Origin: an uncultured Clostridia bacterium | Lineage (GTDB): Bacteria; Bacillota; Clostridia; Oscillospirales; Acutalibacteraceae | Length of the DNA: 5,573 nt | Direction of reading: 5' to 3' | Assembly: GCA_947628595.1 (NCBI GenBank) | Contig: CANRAN010000092.1 | Span: forward strand, 1-5,573 | Part shown: piece after piece, positions 1-5,573 of the stretch | Position numbering within the stretch: the stretch's first letter is position 1 | Layout: every line of letters starts with the position of its first letter | Program-made: the position numbers and the translations under genes | Notes under the pieces: generated by a model | What the model was told of the DNA's origin: nothing | Databases searched by the model: none | Seen by the model: the letters and a program-made list of their open reading frames with translations, nothing else

Positions 1-357
1 CCGTTTGCCCGTATTATGGGACTTGACGGTGCGATACTCACAGGCTTTATCCTCGGATTTCCGGCAAATGAAATTGTCCTGCCGACTACGCTTATGATAT
101 ACCTTAGCAACGGTACTATGACGGATTACGGAAGTCTTACGCAGCTCCATGATATTCTTATAAGTAACGGGTGGACAATCAAGACAGCGGTATGTACTCT
201 CATTTTTACCCTTATGCATTTTCCATGTTCGACTACTTGTATTACGATAAAAAAAGAAACAGGCAGTATCAAATGGGCCGTTCTGTCCTTTATATTGCCT
301 ACGTTATGCGGTATTATATGCTGTATGGCAGCAAATTTATTGTTTACAATAATTTGA
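1..357 (+). CDS. feoB: Ferrous iron transport protein B, C-terminal end (partial)
   Basis: This is the C-terminal 118 residues of FeoB, the inner-membrane Fe(II) transporter; the reading frame is open from base 1, so the N-terminal GTPase domain and most of the membrane core lie upstream of the window. The visible part matches the family's C-terminal Gate region: a DGAILTGFILGFPANEIVLP segment right at the start, then a soluble stretch with LHDILISNGWT, then the signature HFPCSTTCITIKKETGS followed by a last hydrophobic helix and the TGA stop. The HFPCSTTC cysteines are those typical of the family. The gene converges on the leftward operon, ending about 100 bases from the rnz stop, so it is a separate transcription unit. 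No ribosome binding site or regulator can be seen because the front is missing. Identification is firm; the internal ATG at 16 is not a real start. Confidence 0.95.
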   Translation, partial: PFARIMGLDGAILTGFILGFPANEIVLPTTLMIYLSNGTMTDYGSLTQLHDILISNGWTIKTAVCTLIFTLMHFPCSTTCITIKKETGSIKWAVLSFILPTLCGIICCMAANLLFTII

Positions 358-388
358 CGGCGGTGTGGTGTGTGTAAGGGTGTGTCGT

Positions 389-410
389 GAGTGGCTCATC
401 AAAGCCACTC
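389..410. terminator. 8-bp perfect hairpin between convergent genes (possible bidirectional terminator)
   Basis: GAGTGGCT (389-396) and AGCCACTC (403-410) are perfect inverted copies around the 6-base loop CATCAA. The hairpin lies 31 bases past the feoB stop and 45 bases past the rnz stop, where transcripts from both sides must end. Neither strand has a U-run directly after the stem, so it is not a textbook intrinsic terminator. It may work with the neighbouring weaker hairpins or with Rho, or only protect mRNA 3' ends. The structure is seen directly; the function is inferred. Confidence 0.45.
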
Positions 411-411
411 C

Positions 412-455
412 GTCACAAAATACTTAGTGACAGCAAACCGGACAGGCAGTTTGTC
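412..455. repeat. Two further small inverted repeats next to the rnz stop
   Basis: GTCAC (412-416) pairs with GTGAC (427-431) across a 10-base loop. CAAAC (434-438) pairs with GTTTG (449-453), and this stem extends outward through GACA/TGTC with a 2-base bulge. The outer part of the second stem shares bases with the first, so the two are partly mutually exclusive. With the hairpin at 389-410 they fill nearly the whole gap between feoB and rnz. They may help end or stabilise the rnz-side transcript, which would read through all three. Each stem alone is short enough to be partly chance. Confidence 0.35.
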
Positions 456-1364
456 TTAATCATCAGGAAAAGATATCATTACACTTTTCCCGTCATATCC
501 ACATTCCGTGTTCGGAAAAATCTTCCTCGCCTGCTCAATTCCCTCCTCCGGCTCAGTAACCGCCGGGCTGTAATGTGTAAGCCACATCTCCTTTACATCG
601 GATTCAAGTGCGAGTCTTGCCGCCTCCGAATATAACATATGCCCGGTTTTCTTCGCTCTGTCAAGCTTTTCCGGCTCGTAATAAAGCCCCTCACATATGA
701 ATAAGTCTGATTTTTTCGCATATTTCACTATATTTGCGGTAGGTCTTGTATCTGTACAGTATGTTACCTTTACGCCACGTCTTTCGCCGTCAGATACCAT
801 ATCGTATGTGTAAAGCTTATCCCCGTACACAGCTTCGCCGTTCTTTTGCAGACTGTTCCACAGTTCCATCGGAACATTATTCATTCTCGCTTTGTCTATA
901 TTGAATTTTCCCTTTCTCGGAAGTACAAAGGAATATCCCACACATTCCGTGCTATGTTTCACTTCAAACGGAATTATTTCAATATTTCCGCATCTTAGGT
1001 CATTATCCCCAAATACCTCGGCAAATTTTATCCCAAACGGCAAATTCGGAGCAATAACACAAATACTCCTTACGACCTGTTCGATTCCCCTCGGACCGAC
1101 AATAGTTACCGGTTCCTCTCTTCCCTCATTTCCCATTGAAAGCAGAAAACCGGGGAGTCCCGATATATGGTCGGCATGGAAGTGAGTTATACATATCACA
1201 TCTATCGGTTTAAACTTGCAGGCTGTGTTTTTCAGGGCAATCTGAGTACCTTCTCCGCAATCGACAAGGATCGAATGTCCCTCACTGTTTATTATACATG
1301 ATGTAAGCCACCTCTTCTTGAGGGGCATCATCCCTCCCGTTCCGAGCATTGTAACATTAAGCAT
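456..1364 (-). CDS. rnz: Ribonuclease Z (tRNA 3'-end endonuclease)
   Basis: A 302-residue metallo-beta-lactamase-fold protein matching the short bacterial RNase Z family, which cuts pre-tRNA just after the discriminator base so that CCA can be added. The zinc-site motifs are complete: THFHADH at 60-66 (His61, His63, Asp65, His66), His137 in the VKHS strand, Asp205 in YCTDTRP, and His264 in LTHYSP. His242 in GHMLYSEA sits where the family's catalytic HST-type loop is expected. The N-terminus MLNVTMLGTGGMMP and the DCGEGTQ strand near 35-41 are also typical. The segment around 150-190 corresponds to the flexible tRNA-binding arm but lacks the usual GP element, showing VPMELW instead. The ATG at 1364 is fixed by a GGAGGG six bases upstream. 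It is the last gene of the operon, starting 3 bases after the stop of the RNase M5-like gene. Length is normal and nothing suggests damage. Confidence 0.93.
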   Translation of the reverse strand: MLNVTMLGTGGMMPLKKRWLTSCIINSEGHSILVDCGEGTQIALKNTACKFKPIDVICITHFHADHISGLPGFLLSMGNEGREEPVTIVGPRGIEQVVRSICVIAPNLPFGIKFAEVFGDNDLRCGNIEIIPFEVKHSTECVGYSFVLPRKGKFNIDKARMNNVPMELWNSLQKNGEAVYGDKLYTYDMVSDGERRGVKVTYCTDTRPTANIVKYAKKSDLFICEGLYYEPEKLDRAKKTGHMLYSEAARLALESDVKEMWLTHYSPAVTEPEEGIEQARKIFPNTECGYDGKSVMISFPDD

Positions 1365-1367
1365 TCT

Positions 1368-1979
1368 TTACCCTCCATTATTATCAGTAAAAAGCTTATC
1401 GCAAAGCTTTGTAAATTCATCATATGTCATTATACAATTAAGGACATCAAGCAAAGCATTGGCTGTCATATTTTCGGGCAATGATAAACATTTCTTGAGC
1501 CTGTGTCTGTTTTCATTTGAATTATACGTACCTGTTAATCCGTATTCAAAAAAATCTGCCTTTGTAATGTCCTTTTTTTCCCTGACAAAACCCTCAGTTG
1601 TTTCACACTCTATCCCCGATGCAGCTATGGCTTTTTTCAGAATATCATCCGAAATGCCCTCAACCCCCAGCTTTCCCTCCTTTGAGGGCTTATCCTTTCT
1701 TTTTTCCTTTCCGAGTATATCCGGTATATATGCGTTATGTATTTTATTTGCGGGTACAATGCCCTTGAGAAAATTCCTTATAACAAAGCCTGCTCCGTCA
1801 CTGTCTGTCAGAATTAATATTCCCCTCGTATCGGCAAGTCGTCTGATCAGAAGCTGCTTTTCCTTATTCTTAAATACTCCGAAGCCGTCGGTCGTTACAA
1901 TAAGTCCGTCAATAAAGTTTGATAATCTTATTTTATCATATTTTCCCTCGACAATCACAGCTTCCTTTATTTTTATCAT
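1368..1979 (-). CDS. rnmV: RNase M5-like Toprim protein (probable 5S rRNA maturation nuclease)
   Basis: A 203-residue protein with an N-terminal Toprim domain and the C-terminal domain once called DUF4093, the architecture of ribonuclease M5, which trims 5S rRNA precursors in low-GC Gram-positives. Toprim metal-binding residues are present: Glu11 in the VEGKYD motif and the acidic pair Asp59/Asp61 in LTDSDGAG. A lysine-rich loop at about 90-103 leads into GVEG (105-108), matching the equivalent loop in Bacillus M5. The C-terminal part shows ITKADFFEYGLTG (138-150) and MTANALLDVLN (171-181), typical of the clostridial members. The ATG at 1977-1979 overlaps the holA stop as ATGA, and an AGGAG (1992-1996) plus a nearer GAGGCGG lie inside the end of holA, so translation is probably coupled. 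In Bacillus this gene stands beside ksgA; here it lies between holA and rnz. The exact RNA substrate is inferred from the family, and a second Toprim paralogue may exist elsewhere in the genome. Confidence 0.82.
   Translation of the reverse strand: MIKIKEAVIVEGKYDKIRLSNFIDGLIVTTDGFGVFKNKEKQLLIRRLADTRGILILTDSDGAGFVIRNFLKGIVPANKIHNAYIPDILGKEKRKDKPSKEGKLGVEGISDDILKKAIAASGIECETTEGFVREKKDITKADFFEYGLTGTYNSNENRHRLKKCLSLPENMTANALLDVLNCIMTYDEFTKLCDKLFTDNNGG
1371..1376 (-). promoter_or_regulatory. Ribosome binding site of rnz
   Basis: GGAGGG lies six bases before the ATG at 1364 and straddles the very end of the RNase M5-like gene. It fixes the rnz start and shows that rnz can recruit ribosomes itself although it follows the previous stop by only three bases. 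Confidence 0.8.
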
Positions 1980-3028
1980 ACTCTACCGCCTCTCCTGACT
2001 GCAAGCAGCAGCTTTGCTGTCAATACCTCTATAACAATCCGTGGATCAGATCTTGTACTTTTAAGCTTTATATCCGCTTCAAGTATTGCTTCAAATATTT
2101 CCCTCAATGATTCCTTGGAATACCTTGAGCCTGCCGTATCTGCTCTTTTCAAAAGAAAGCTTCTCCTGCCGTAATTAAAATCCTCGGCAACCTCATTTAT
2201 ACCCCTTCCTGCCTCGGACGCTGCCTTCATTCTGTACATATCTATAAATGACGAGCTGAGAATTGACAGAATAACCTCGGGCGGTTCGTTTTGCTCAAAG
2301 AGGAGATCGAGCTGTCTGTATGCTGCATTAAAATCATTTTTTGCTATACAATCGGATAAAGCAAAAATGTTTGATTCTGTATTCCGAATGCAGAGCTTTT
2401 TTATAATTTCCTCGTTTATCTCTCTGCCGTCGGCATATGCACAAAGCTTATCCGTTTCATTTTTTAATGTATTGAGGTCGTTTCCGACATAGGATATTAT
2501 TTTTGATGCATTAATACGGTCTATTTTACATCCACCCTTTTCGCACCATGACATTATCCTATTGCGGAGTGCTGTTTCATCAAGCTTTTTAAGTTCGAGG
2601 ACATTCCCTGCCTTTTCTGCAAATGCTATGAATTTTGTAAGCTTATTGCTCTTTTTCTTACTGTCAGGCATGAGCGTAGGCATGGTAAACACGAGCACCG
2701 TGGTAGGTGCTATATCCGAGCAAAAGGCTTCAAGCTGCTTATAATCCCCCTCGGATAGGGAATTTATGTTATAATCCGTTACGCACACACATTTTCTTTC
2801 AGTAAACATTGGAAGCTGCTCCGCTGCATTAAAAATATTTTCGAGCGGTGTTTCAGAATTGAATTTATATAAATCAAATTCAGACGCTTCCTTTCCCACT
2901 GCCGCTGAAATCAGTGCATCCGTGTATTTACGGACAAGATATTTTTCATCCCCATATATCATGTATAAATTACTTAGTTTATCAGAAGAAAGCTCCTTAC
3001 GGAAACTTTGCTCATTCAGCTTAGCCAA
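1976..3028 (-). CDS. holA: DNA polymerase III subunit delta (clamp loader)
   Basis: A 350-residue protein matching HolA, the delta subunit of the clamp loader, which binds and opens the beta sliding clamp and takes part in the cytoplasmic replisome with tau/gamma and delta prime. Family marks seen are the N-terminal LYMIYGDEKYLVRKY (21-35), the strand VLVFTMPT (111-118) followed by a Lys-rich loop, the helical block with SYVGNDLNTLKNETDKL (179-195), and the C-terminal collar helices ending in RSDPRIVIEVLTAKLL (326-341). As in other delta subunits there is no Walker A motif, so it is not expected to hydrolyse ATP. Translation starts at a TTG (3026-3028), preceded at 9 bases by AGGAG, inside the end of comEC, which it overlaps by 13 bases. 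The stop overlaps the next gene's ATG. comEC-holA adjacency is common in Firmicutes and supports both names. Length is normal for the family. Confidence 0.92.
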   Translation of the reverse strand: MAKLNEQSFRKELSSDKLSNLYMIYGDEKYLVRKYTDALISAAVGKEASEFDLYKFNSETPLENIFNAAEQLPMFTERKCVCVTDYNINSLSEGDYKQLEAFCSDIAPTTVLVFTMPTLMPDSKKKSNKLTKFIAFAEKAGNVLELKKLDETALRNRIMSWCEKGGCKIDRINASKIISYVGNDLNTLKNETDKLCAYADGREINEEIIKKLCIRNTESNIFALSDCIAKNDFNAAYRQLDLLFEQNEPPEVILSILSSSFIDMYRMKAASEAGRGINEVAEDFNYGRRSFLLKRADTAGSRYSKESLREIFEAILEADIKLKSTRSDPRIVIEVLTAKLLLAVRRGGRV

Positions 3029-5316
3029 TATCCTTCCCTCCTCACAGTCACTTCACCGTTGTTATAGGCTCTTACAGCAATGTTTCCGAGACCTGCGGTA
3101 TAGTAAATACTGCTCTCATTGTTTTTGTTATAAATTTCCATAGACTTTCCCATATCCTCCGACTTATCGGAAATAATTACATTTTCCGCATTAACAGAGC
3201 CGACATTCTGCGGTATTCCCTCTACTGTAAGATAATCGACATTAAGCCACTTCTCAGGCAGAAGGCTGCAATCTGTTGCACTACTGCATATAAGAAAATC
3301 ATTACCGTATAATTCAAAATACAAGGCACAGCAGTTATTGGTATTGTGAATATTTATATCCACTCCACCTATGTGTACAGTTTCAATTATATCATCATCG
3401 GTACTTCCGTATATAACGCCTCGACATTTTTTTGAAAGACGATACATACCCTCATTAAGGCTCTCTTCATTGTATATATGAGCAACCTCAACTGTATATT
3501 TTTCAAGTATATCCGAGGCATAACCGCTTGTATTTATATCATCACCGTTAATAAGCATATAATCTATATCGACAATTCCGCTGTCACTCAGATAATTTTC
3601 TATATTATAGGATTTATCATAGCTGCCGCCGCAAAACAGTACCGACGTTTTGTCATCATATGACATAAGAACCGTCAGACCCTCTCCGCAGTCCATGATA
3701 CTCAGCTTTACACTGTCCTGTTTTATTATTTTTTCCGCAATAAAGCCCACACTGAAAACCAATATAACACCCCCGGCACATAATGCGGCAAGAATAAGCT
3801 TTCTGCCCTTGTATAGTAACAAAAGCACAACAATAAGAATTACAGCCGCAATTATACATATCGGTACAAATTCCTCTGTAAGTCTTATCACAGCTAACGG
3901 AAGTGAAGAAATATATTTAGCAACGCTTATTATGTAATTCGTAAGCAGTCCGCTCAGCAGTACAAAGGGCATTTCAAGAAATGCAAATATAACACTTATC
4001 CTTAACAATACCATTATCAGTGAAGTAAAGATAAGGACTGATGCAGCCGTGCTTATCAGAATATTTGTAATCAGCGTATATAGTGCAAAGCTTTTGAAAT
4101 ATATAAGTATAATTGGAGCAGAAGGAACAATCGCACTCAGGCTTATTGATACAATTGATACCAACCCGCACAGCAGTATTCTTATAATCATCGAAACACT
4201 GCCAAATTTTTCTGTACTTTCGTTCTCATTGGGATATATACACTTTTTAAGAAATGAATTGATTTTTCCGCCCCAGAGGATAATTCCGAGTGTTGCGGAA
4301 AACGAAAGCAAAAAGCTAACATCCACAGCGGTATAGGGATTCAGAAAGCAGATTATCAAAGCCGCAAGTCCGAGCGAATTGAGAGAGTCTGCCTTTTCCG
4401 ATATTACCTTACCGAACAAAAACAGAATCTGCATTATGCCTGCCCTTATGACAGGCGGTGTAAAGCCCACTACCGCCATATATAAAAATACAAACACTGT
4501 ACAAATAAATGCAGCTGCTCTTTTTCTTCCCATACAGATAAAGGTAAGAAAGATCATCATAAGCTGAGTTATTACGGCAAGGTGAAAACCTGATACAGCT
4601 ATAATATGGGATATCCCTGAGTTACGGAAAGCAGATATACTTTCGTCATCCAATCTGCTCTTATCTGCAAGAAGCACTGCACTGACAAAACCTGCCTGCT
4701 CCTCCGGAAGCTGAGCATTTATCGTGTCAAGCATATATTTCTTAATACGAAGTGCGTAGTAATACAGTGGTTTACTTTCATTTTGTACTATTTTTATCCC
4801 CTTATAAATATCTATATTACCTGTAAGAAAATTTTCTCTTGAAATATTATAATACTTATAGGAATCATCCGACTGCGGATAGATATTTACAGTTGCCGTA
4901 ATCGTATCATATAAATCTGCACGAATCGCCTTTTGGGAGGATAGAAGTATTTTTGTATGCTGTACTGTATCAGGTAAGGATATCTGTGAGGTTTCAATTT
5001 TATAATAGGTTTTTCCGTTATTCTCATACGGCAAATCGCATATTTCCCCTGTTATAACAGCAGACTTGCCATATAGCTCTTCTGTCGGCTTAATATAAAC
5101 CGCATTAAAACACATAAGCCACAAGAGTGCTGCAACAGCTGTGATACATACAGCAGGAAGAATAATATTCCTCCTCGCTTTTCTGCATTTGAGGAATATA
5201 GCTGCAAGACATACAAAAACAGCAATCAATGCCGGGAGCTTATCAAGACCGAGGAAAAAAGAAACCACAACAACCGCAAGATATGTAAAGCCTATCACTG
5301 CAAGGGGTCGCTCCAT
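3016..5316 (-). CDS. comEC: ComEC/Rec2-family membrane channel with degenerate C-terminal beta-lactamase-like domain
   Basis: A 766-residue polytopic membrane protein of the ComEC/Rec2 family, which forms the channel carrying single-stranded DNA across the membrane during natural transformation. Order: hydrophobic segments near 6-23, 27-43 and 51-70; a soluble OB-like region about 75-180; the Competence membrane domain about 205-480, with the hallmark HIIAVSGFHL (237-246) and GFTPPVIRAGIM (284-295); further membrane segments near 485-501 and 507-526; then a soluble domain, 535-766, placed where the metallo-beta-lactamase-like domain normally lies. That domain begins LSIMDCGEG, echoing the usual DVGQGD, but the HxHxDH block reads LINGDDINTSG (588-598), the usual TGD region reads FLICSSAT (674-681), and the HHGS region reads LTVEGIPQN (696-704). 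Nuclease or hydrolase activity is therefore unlikely. The ATG at 5316 has GGAGG eight bases upstream. It is the first gene of the operon. The membrane part looks intact, with no frameshift, so this is not an obvious pseudogene. Confidence 0.9.
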   Translation of the reverse strand: MERPLAVIGFTYLAVVVVSFFLGLDKLPALIAVFVCLAAIFLKCRKARRNIILPAVCITAVAALLWLMCFNAVYIKPTEELYGKSAVITGEICDLPYENNGKTYYKIETSQISLPDTVQHTKILLSSQKAIRADLYDTITATVNIYPQSDDSYKYYNISRENFLTGNIDIYKGIKIVQNESKPLYYYALRIKKYMLDTINAQLPEEQAGFVSAVLLADKSRLDDESISAFRNSGISHIIAVSGFHLAVITQLMMIFLTFICMGRKRAAAFICTVFVFLYMAVVGFTPPVIRAGIMQILFLFGKVISEKADSLNSLGLAALIICFLNPYTAVDVSFLLSFSATLGIILWGGKINSFLKKCIYPNENESTEKFGSVSMIIRILLCGLVSIVSISLSAIVPSAPIILIYFKSFALYTLITNILISTAASVLIFTSLIMVLLRISVIFAFLEMPFVLLSGLLTNYIISVAKYISSLPLAVIRLTEEFVPICIIAAVILIVVLLLLYKGRKLILAALCAGGVILVFSVGFIAEKIIKQDSVKLSIMDCGEGLTVLMSYDDKTSVLFCGGSYDKSYNIENYLSDSGIVDIDYMLINGDDINTSGYASDILEKYTVEVAHIYNEESLNEGMYRLSKKCRGVIYGSTDDDIIETVHIGGVDINIHNTNNCCALYFELYGNDFLICSSATDCSLLPEKWLNVDYLTVEGIPQNVGSVNAENVIISDKSEDMGKSMEIYNKNNESSIYYTAGLGNIAVRAYNNGEVTVRREGYWLS
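3038..3042 (-). promoter_or_regulatory. Ribosome binding site deciding the TTG start of holA
   Basis: AGGAG, within a longer purine run (3032-3043), stands nine bases before the TTG at 3028. It lies inside the last codons of comEC. Because no ATG occurs at a suitable distance, this site is the main reason for choosing TTG as the holA start, and the resulting protein begins as HolA proteins normally do. Confidence 0.75.
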
Positions 5317-5474
5317 TATATTATCCTCCGAATTTAAAAATCACAAGCATTTATAGCAAAAAATGTTTTTCTTTTATTTATTACATTTCTTTTACCTTAT
5401 TCTGTCTGTTTTATTGTACAGAAAAAAATCATCAAGTTCGACAAAATTCATTTCAACTCATCACTTTAGTCATC
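5317..5474 (-). other. AT-rich 5' leader of the comEC operon
   Basis: This is the presumed untranslated leader between the predicted promoter and comEC. It is very AT-rich, with several A and T runs, and contains no riboswitch or T-box that I recognise and no terminator-like stem. A 20-codon reading frame at 5451-5392 lies within it and is treated as a finding only. The remaining bases to the window end (5510-5573) show no gene I can support. Confidence 0.4.
5325..5329 (-). promoter_or_regulatory. Ribosome binding site of comEC
   Basis: GGAGG is eight bases upstream of the ATG at 5316. It is a consensus site at ideal spacing, and it supports this start over internal ones and over any earlier codon in the AT-rich leader. 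Confidence 0.8.
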
Positions 5475-5480
5475 TAAGAC

Positions 5481-5509
5481 AGTATATCATAATATGTATA
5501 AAAAATCAA
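5481..5509 (-). promoter_or_regulatory. Sigma-A-like promoter of the comEC-holA-rnmV-rnz operon
   Basis: On the - strand a TTGATT (-35, 5509-5504) and a TATACT (-10, 5486-5481) are separated by exactly 17 bases, close to the vegetative consensus TTGACA-17-TATAAT. Transcription would start near 5474, giving a 5' leader of about 160 nt before comEC. No other promoter-like pair this good was noticed upstream of the operon. No operator or ComK-like box is claimed. The match is seen in the sequence; use in the cell is inferred. Confidence 0.6.
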
Positions 5510-5573
5510 TCTGAATATTACACTGTGTGTCGATATACATACAAAAATGAAACAACTGCGTTCCGGGATATGT

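Noticed and set aside
387..635. Open frame of 82 codons on the + strand starting in the convergent gap
   Set aside because: It begins inside the hairpin and runs antisense into the 3' end of rnz; basic, low-quality composition and no ribosome binding site.
892..1185. Open frame of 97 codons on the + strand, opposite rnz
   Set aside because: It is the reverse of the conserved RNase Z catalytic region, so its openness is explained by that gene.
1318..1998. Open frame of 226 codons on the + strand, antisense to rnz and the RNase M5-like gene
   Set aside because: It lies fully opposite two well-identified genes, is rich in Ser, Phe and Pro as antisense frames often are, has no convincing ribosome binding site and matches no family I know.
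3016..5316. Idea that comEC is a pseudogene because its beta-lactamase motifs are missing
   Set aside because: The frame is uninterrupted over a normal family length, the membrane motifs are conserved, and it has a good ribosome binding site and promoter; loss of motifs fits a pseudoenzyme domain better than gene decay.
5405..5422. Small hairpin TCTGT/ACAGA in the comEC leader
   Set aside because: Only 5 base pairs, AT-rich, with an 8-base loop; no sign of a riboswitch or attenuator.
5461..5495. Possible + strand promoter (TTTAGT, 17 bases, CATAAT) opposite the operon promoter
   Set aside because: The -35 is poor and any AT-rich stretch gives such matches; no rightward gene is visible to support it.
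5547..5573. ATG with nine open codons running off the right edge on the + strand
   Set aside because: No ribosome binding site precedes it and nine codons are too few to judge. A divergent gene may begin here or beyond the window, but it cannot be supported.

Overview
The window looks like ordinary chromosomal core sequence from an AT-rich Gram-positive anaerobe of the class Clostridia. The Ruminococcus/Oscillospiraceae side is my guess, based on the style of the proteins and the gene order. Supporting signs are strong GGAGG-type ribosome binding sites, tight gene packing, a TTG start, RNase M5 (a low-GC Gram-positive enzyme) and an FeoB tail of the type common in gut Firmicutes. The exact genus cannot be fixed from this sequence alone.

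Layout: on the + strand, positions 1-357 hold the last 118 codons of a ferrous iron transporter (feoB) whose front lies outside the window. A short convergent intergenic stretch (358-455) follows, GT-rich at first and then packed with three small inverted repeats. Everything from 456 to 5316 is one leftward (- strand) block of four genes, read in the order comEC (5316-3016), holA (3028-1976), an RNase M5-like Toprim gene (1979-1368) and rnz (1364-456). The junctions are a 13-base overlap, a 4-base ATGA overlap and a 3-base gap, so the four are very probably co-transcribed and partly translationally coupled. A good sigma-A-like promoter (TTGATT, 17 bases, TATACT) sits at 5509-5481. It would give the operon a 5' leader of about 160 nt. 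The last ~65 bases of the window hold nothing I can support.

Roles: comEC encodes a membrane channel of the DNA-uptake type. holA encodes the delta subunit that opens the sliding clamp for the replicative polymerase. The M5-like protein is expected to mature 5S rRNA, and RNase Z to cut tRNA 3' ends. The operon therefore joins DNA transport or replication with processing of stable RNAs. The most notable thing here is that the C-terminal metallo-beta-lactamase-like domain of ComEC keeps its position and outline but has lost all three recognisable active-site blocks. I found no mobile element, CRISPR array, tRNA, rRNA, defence gene or evident new system.
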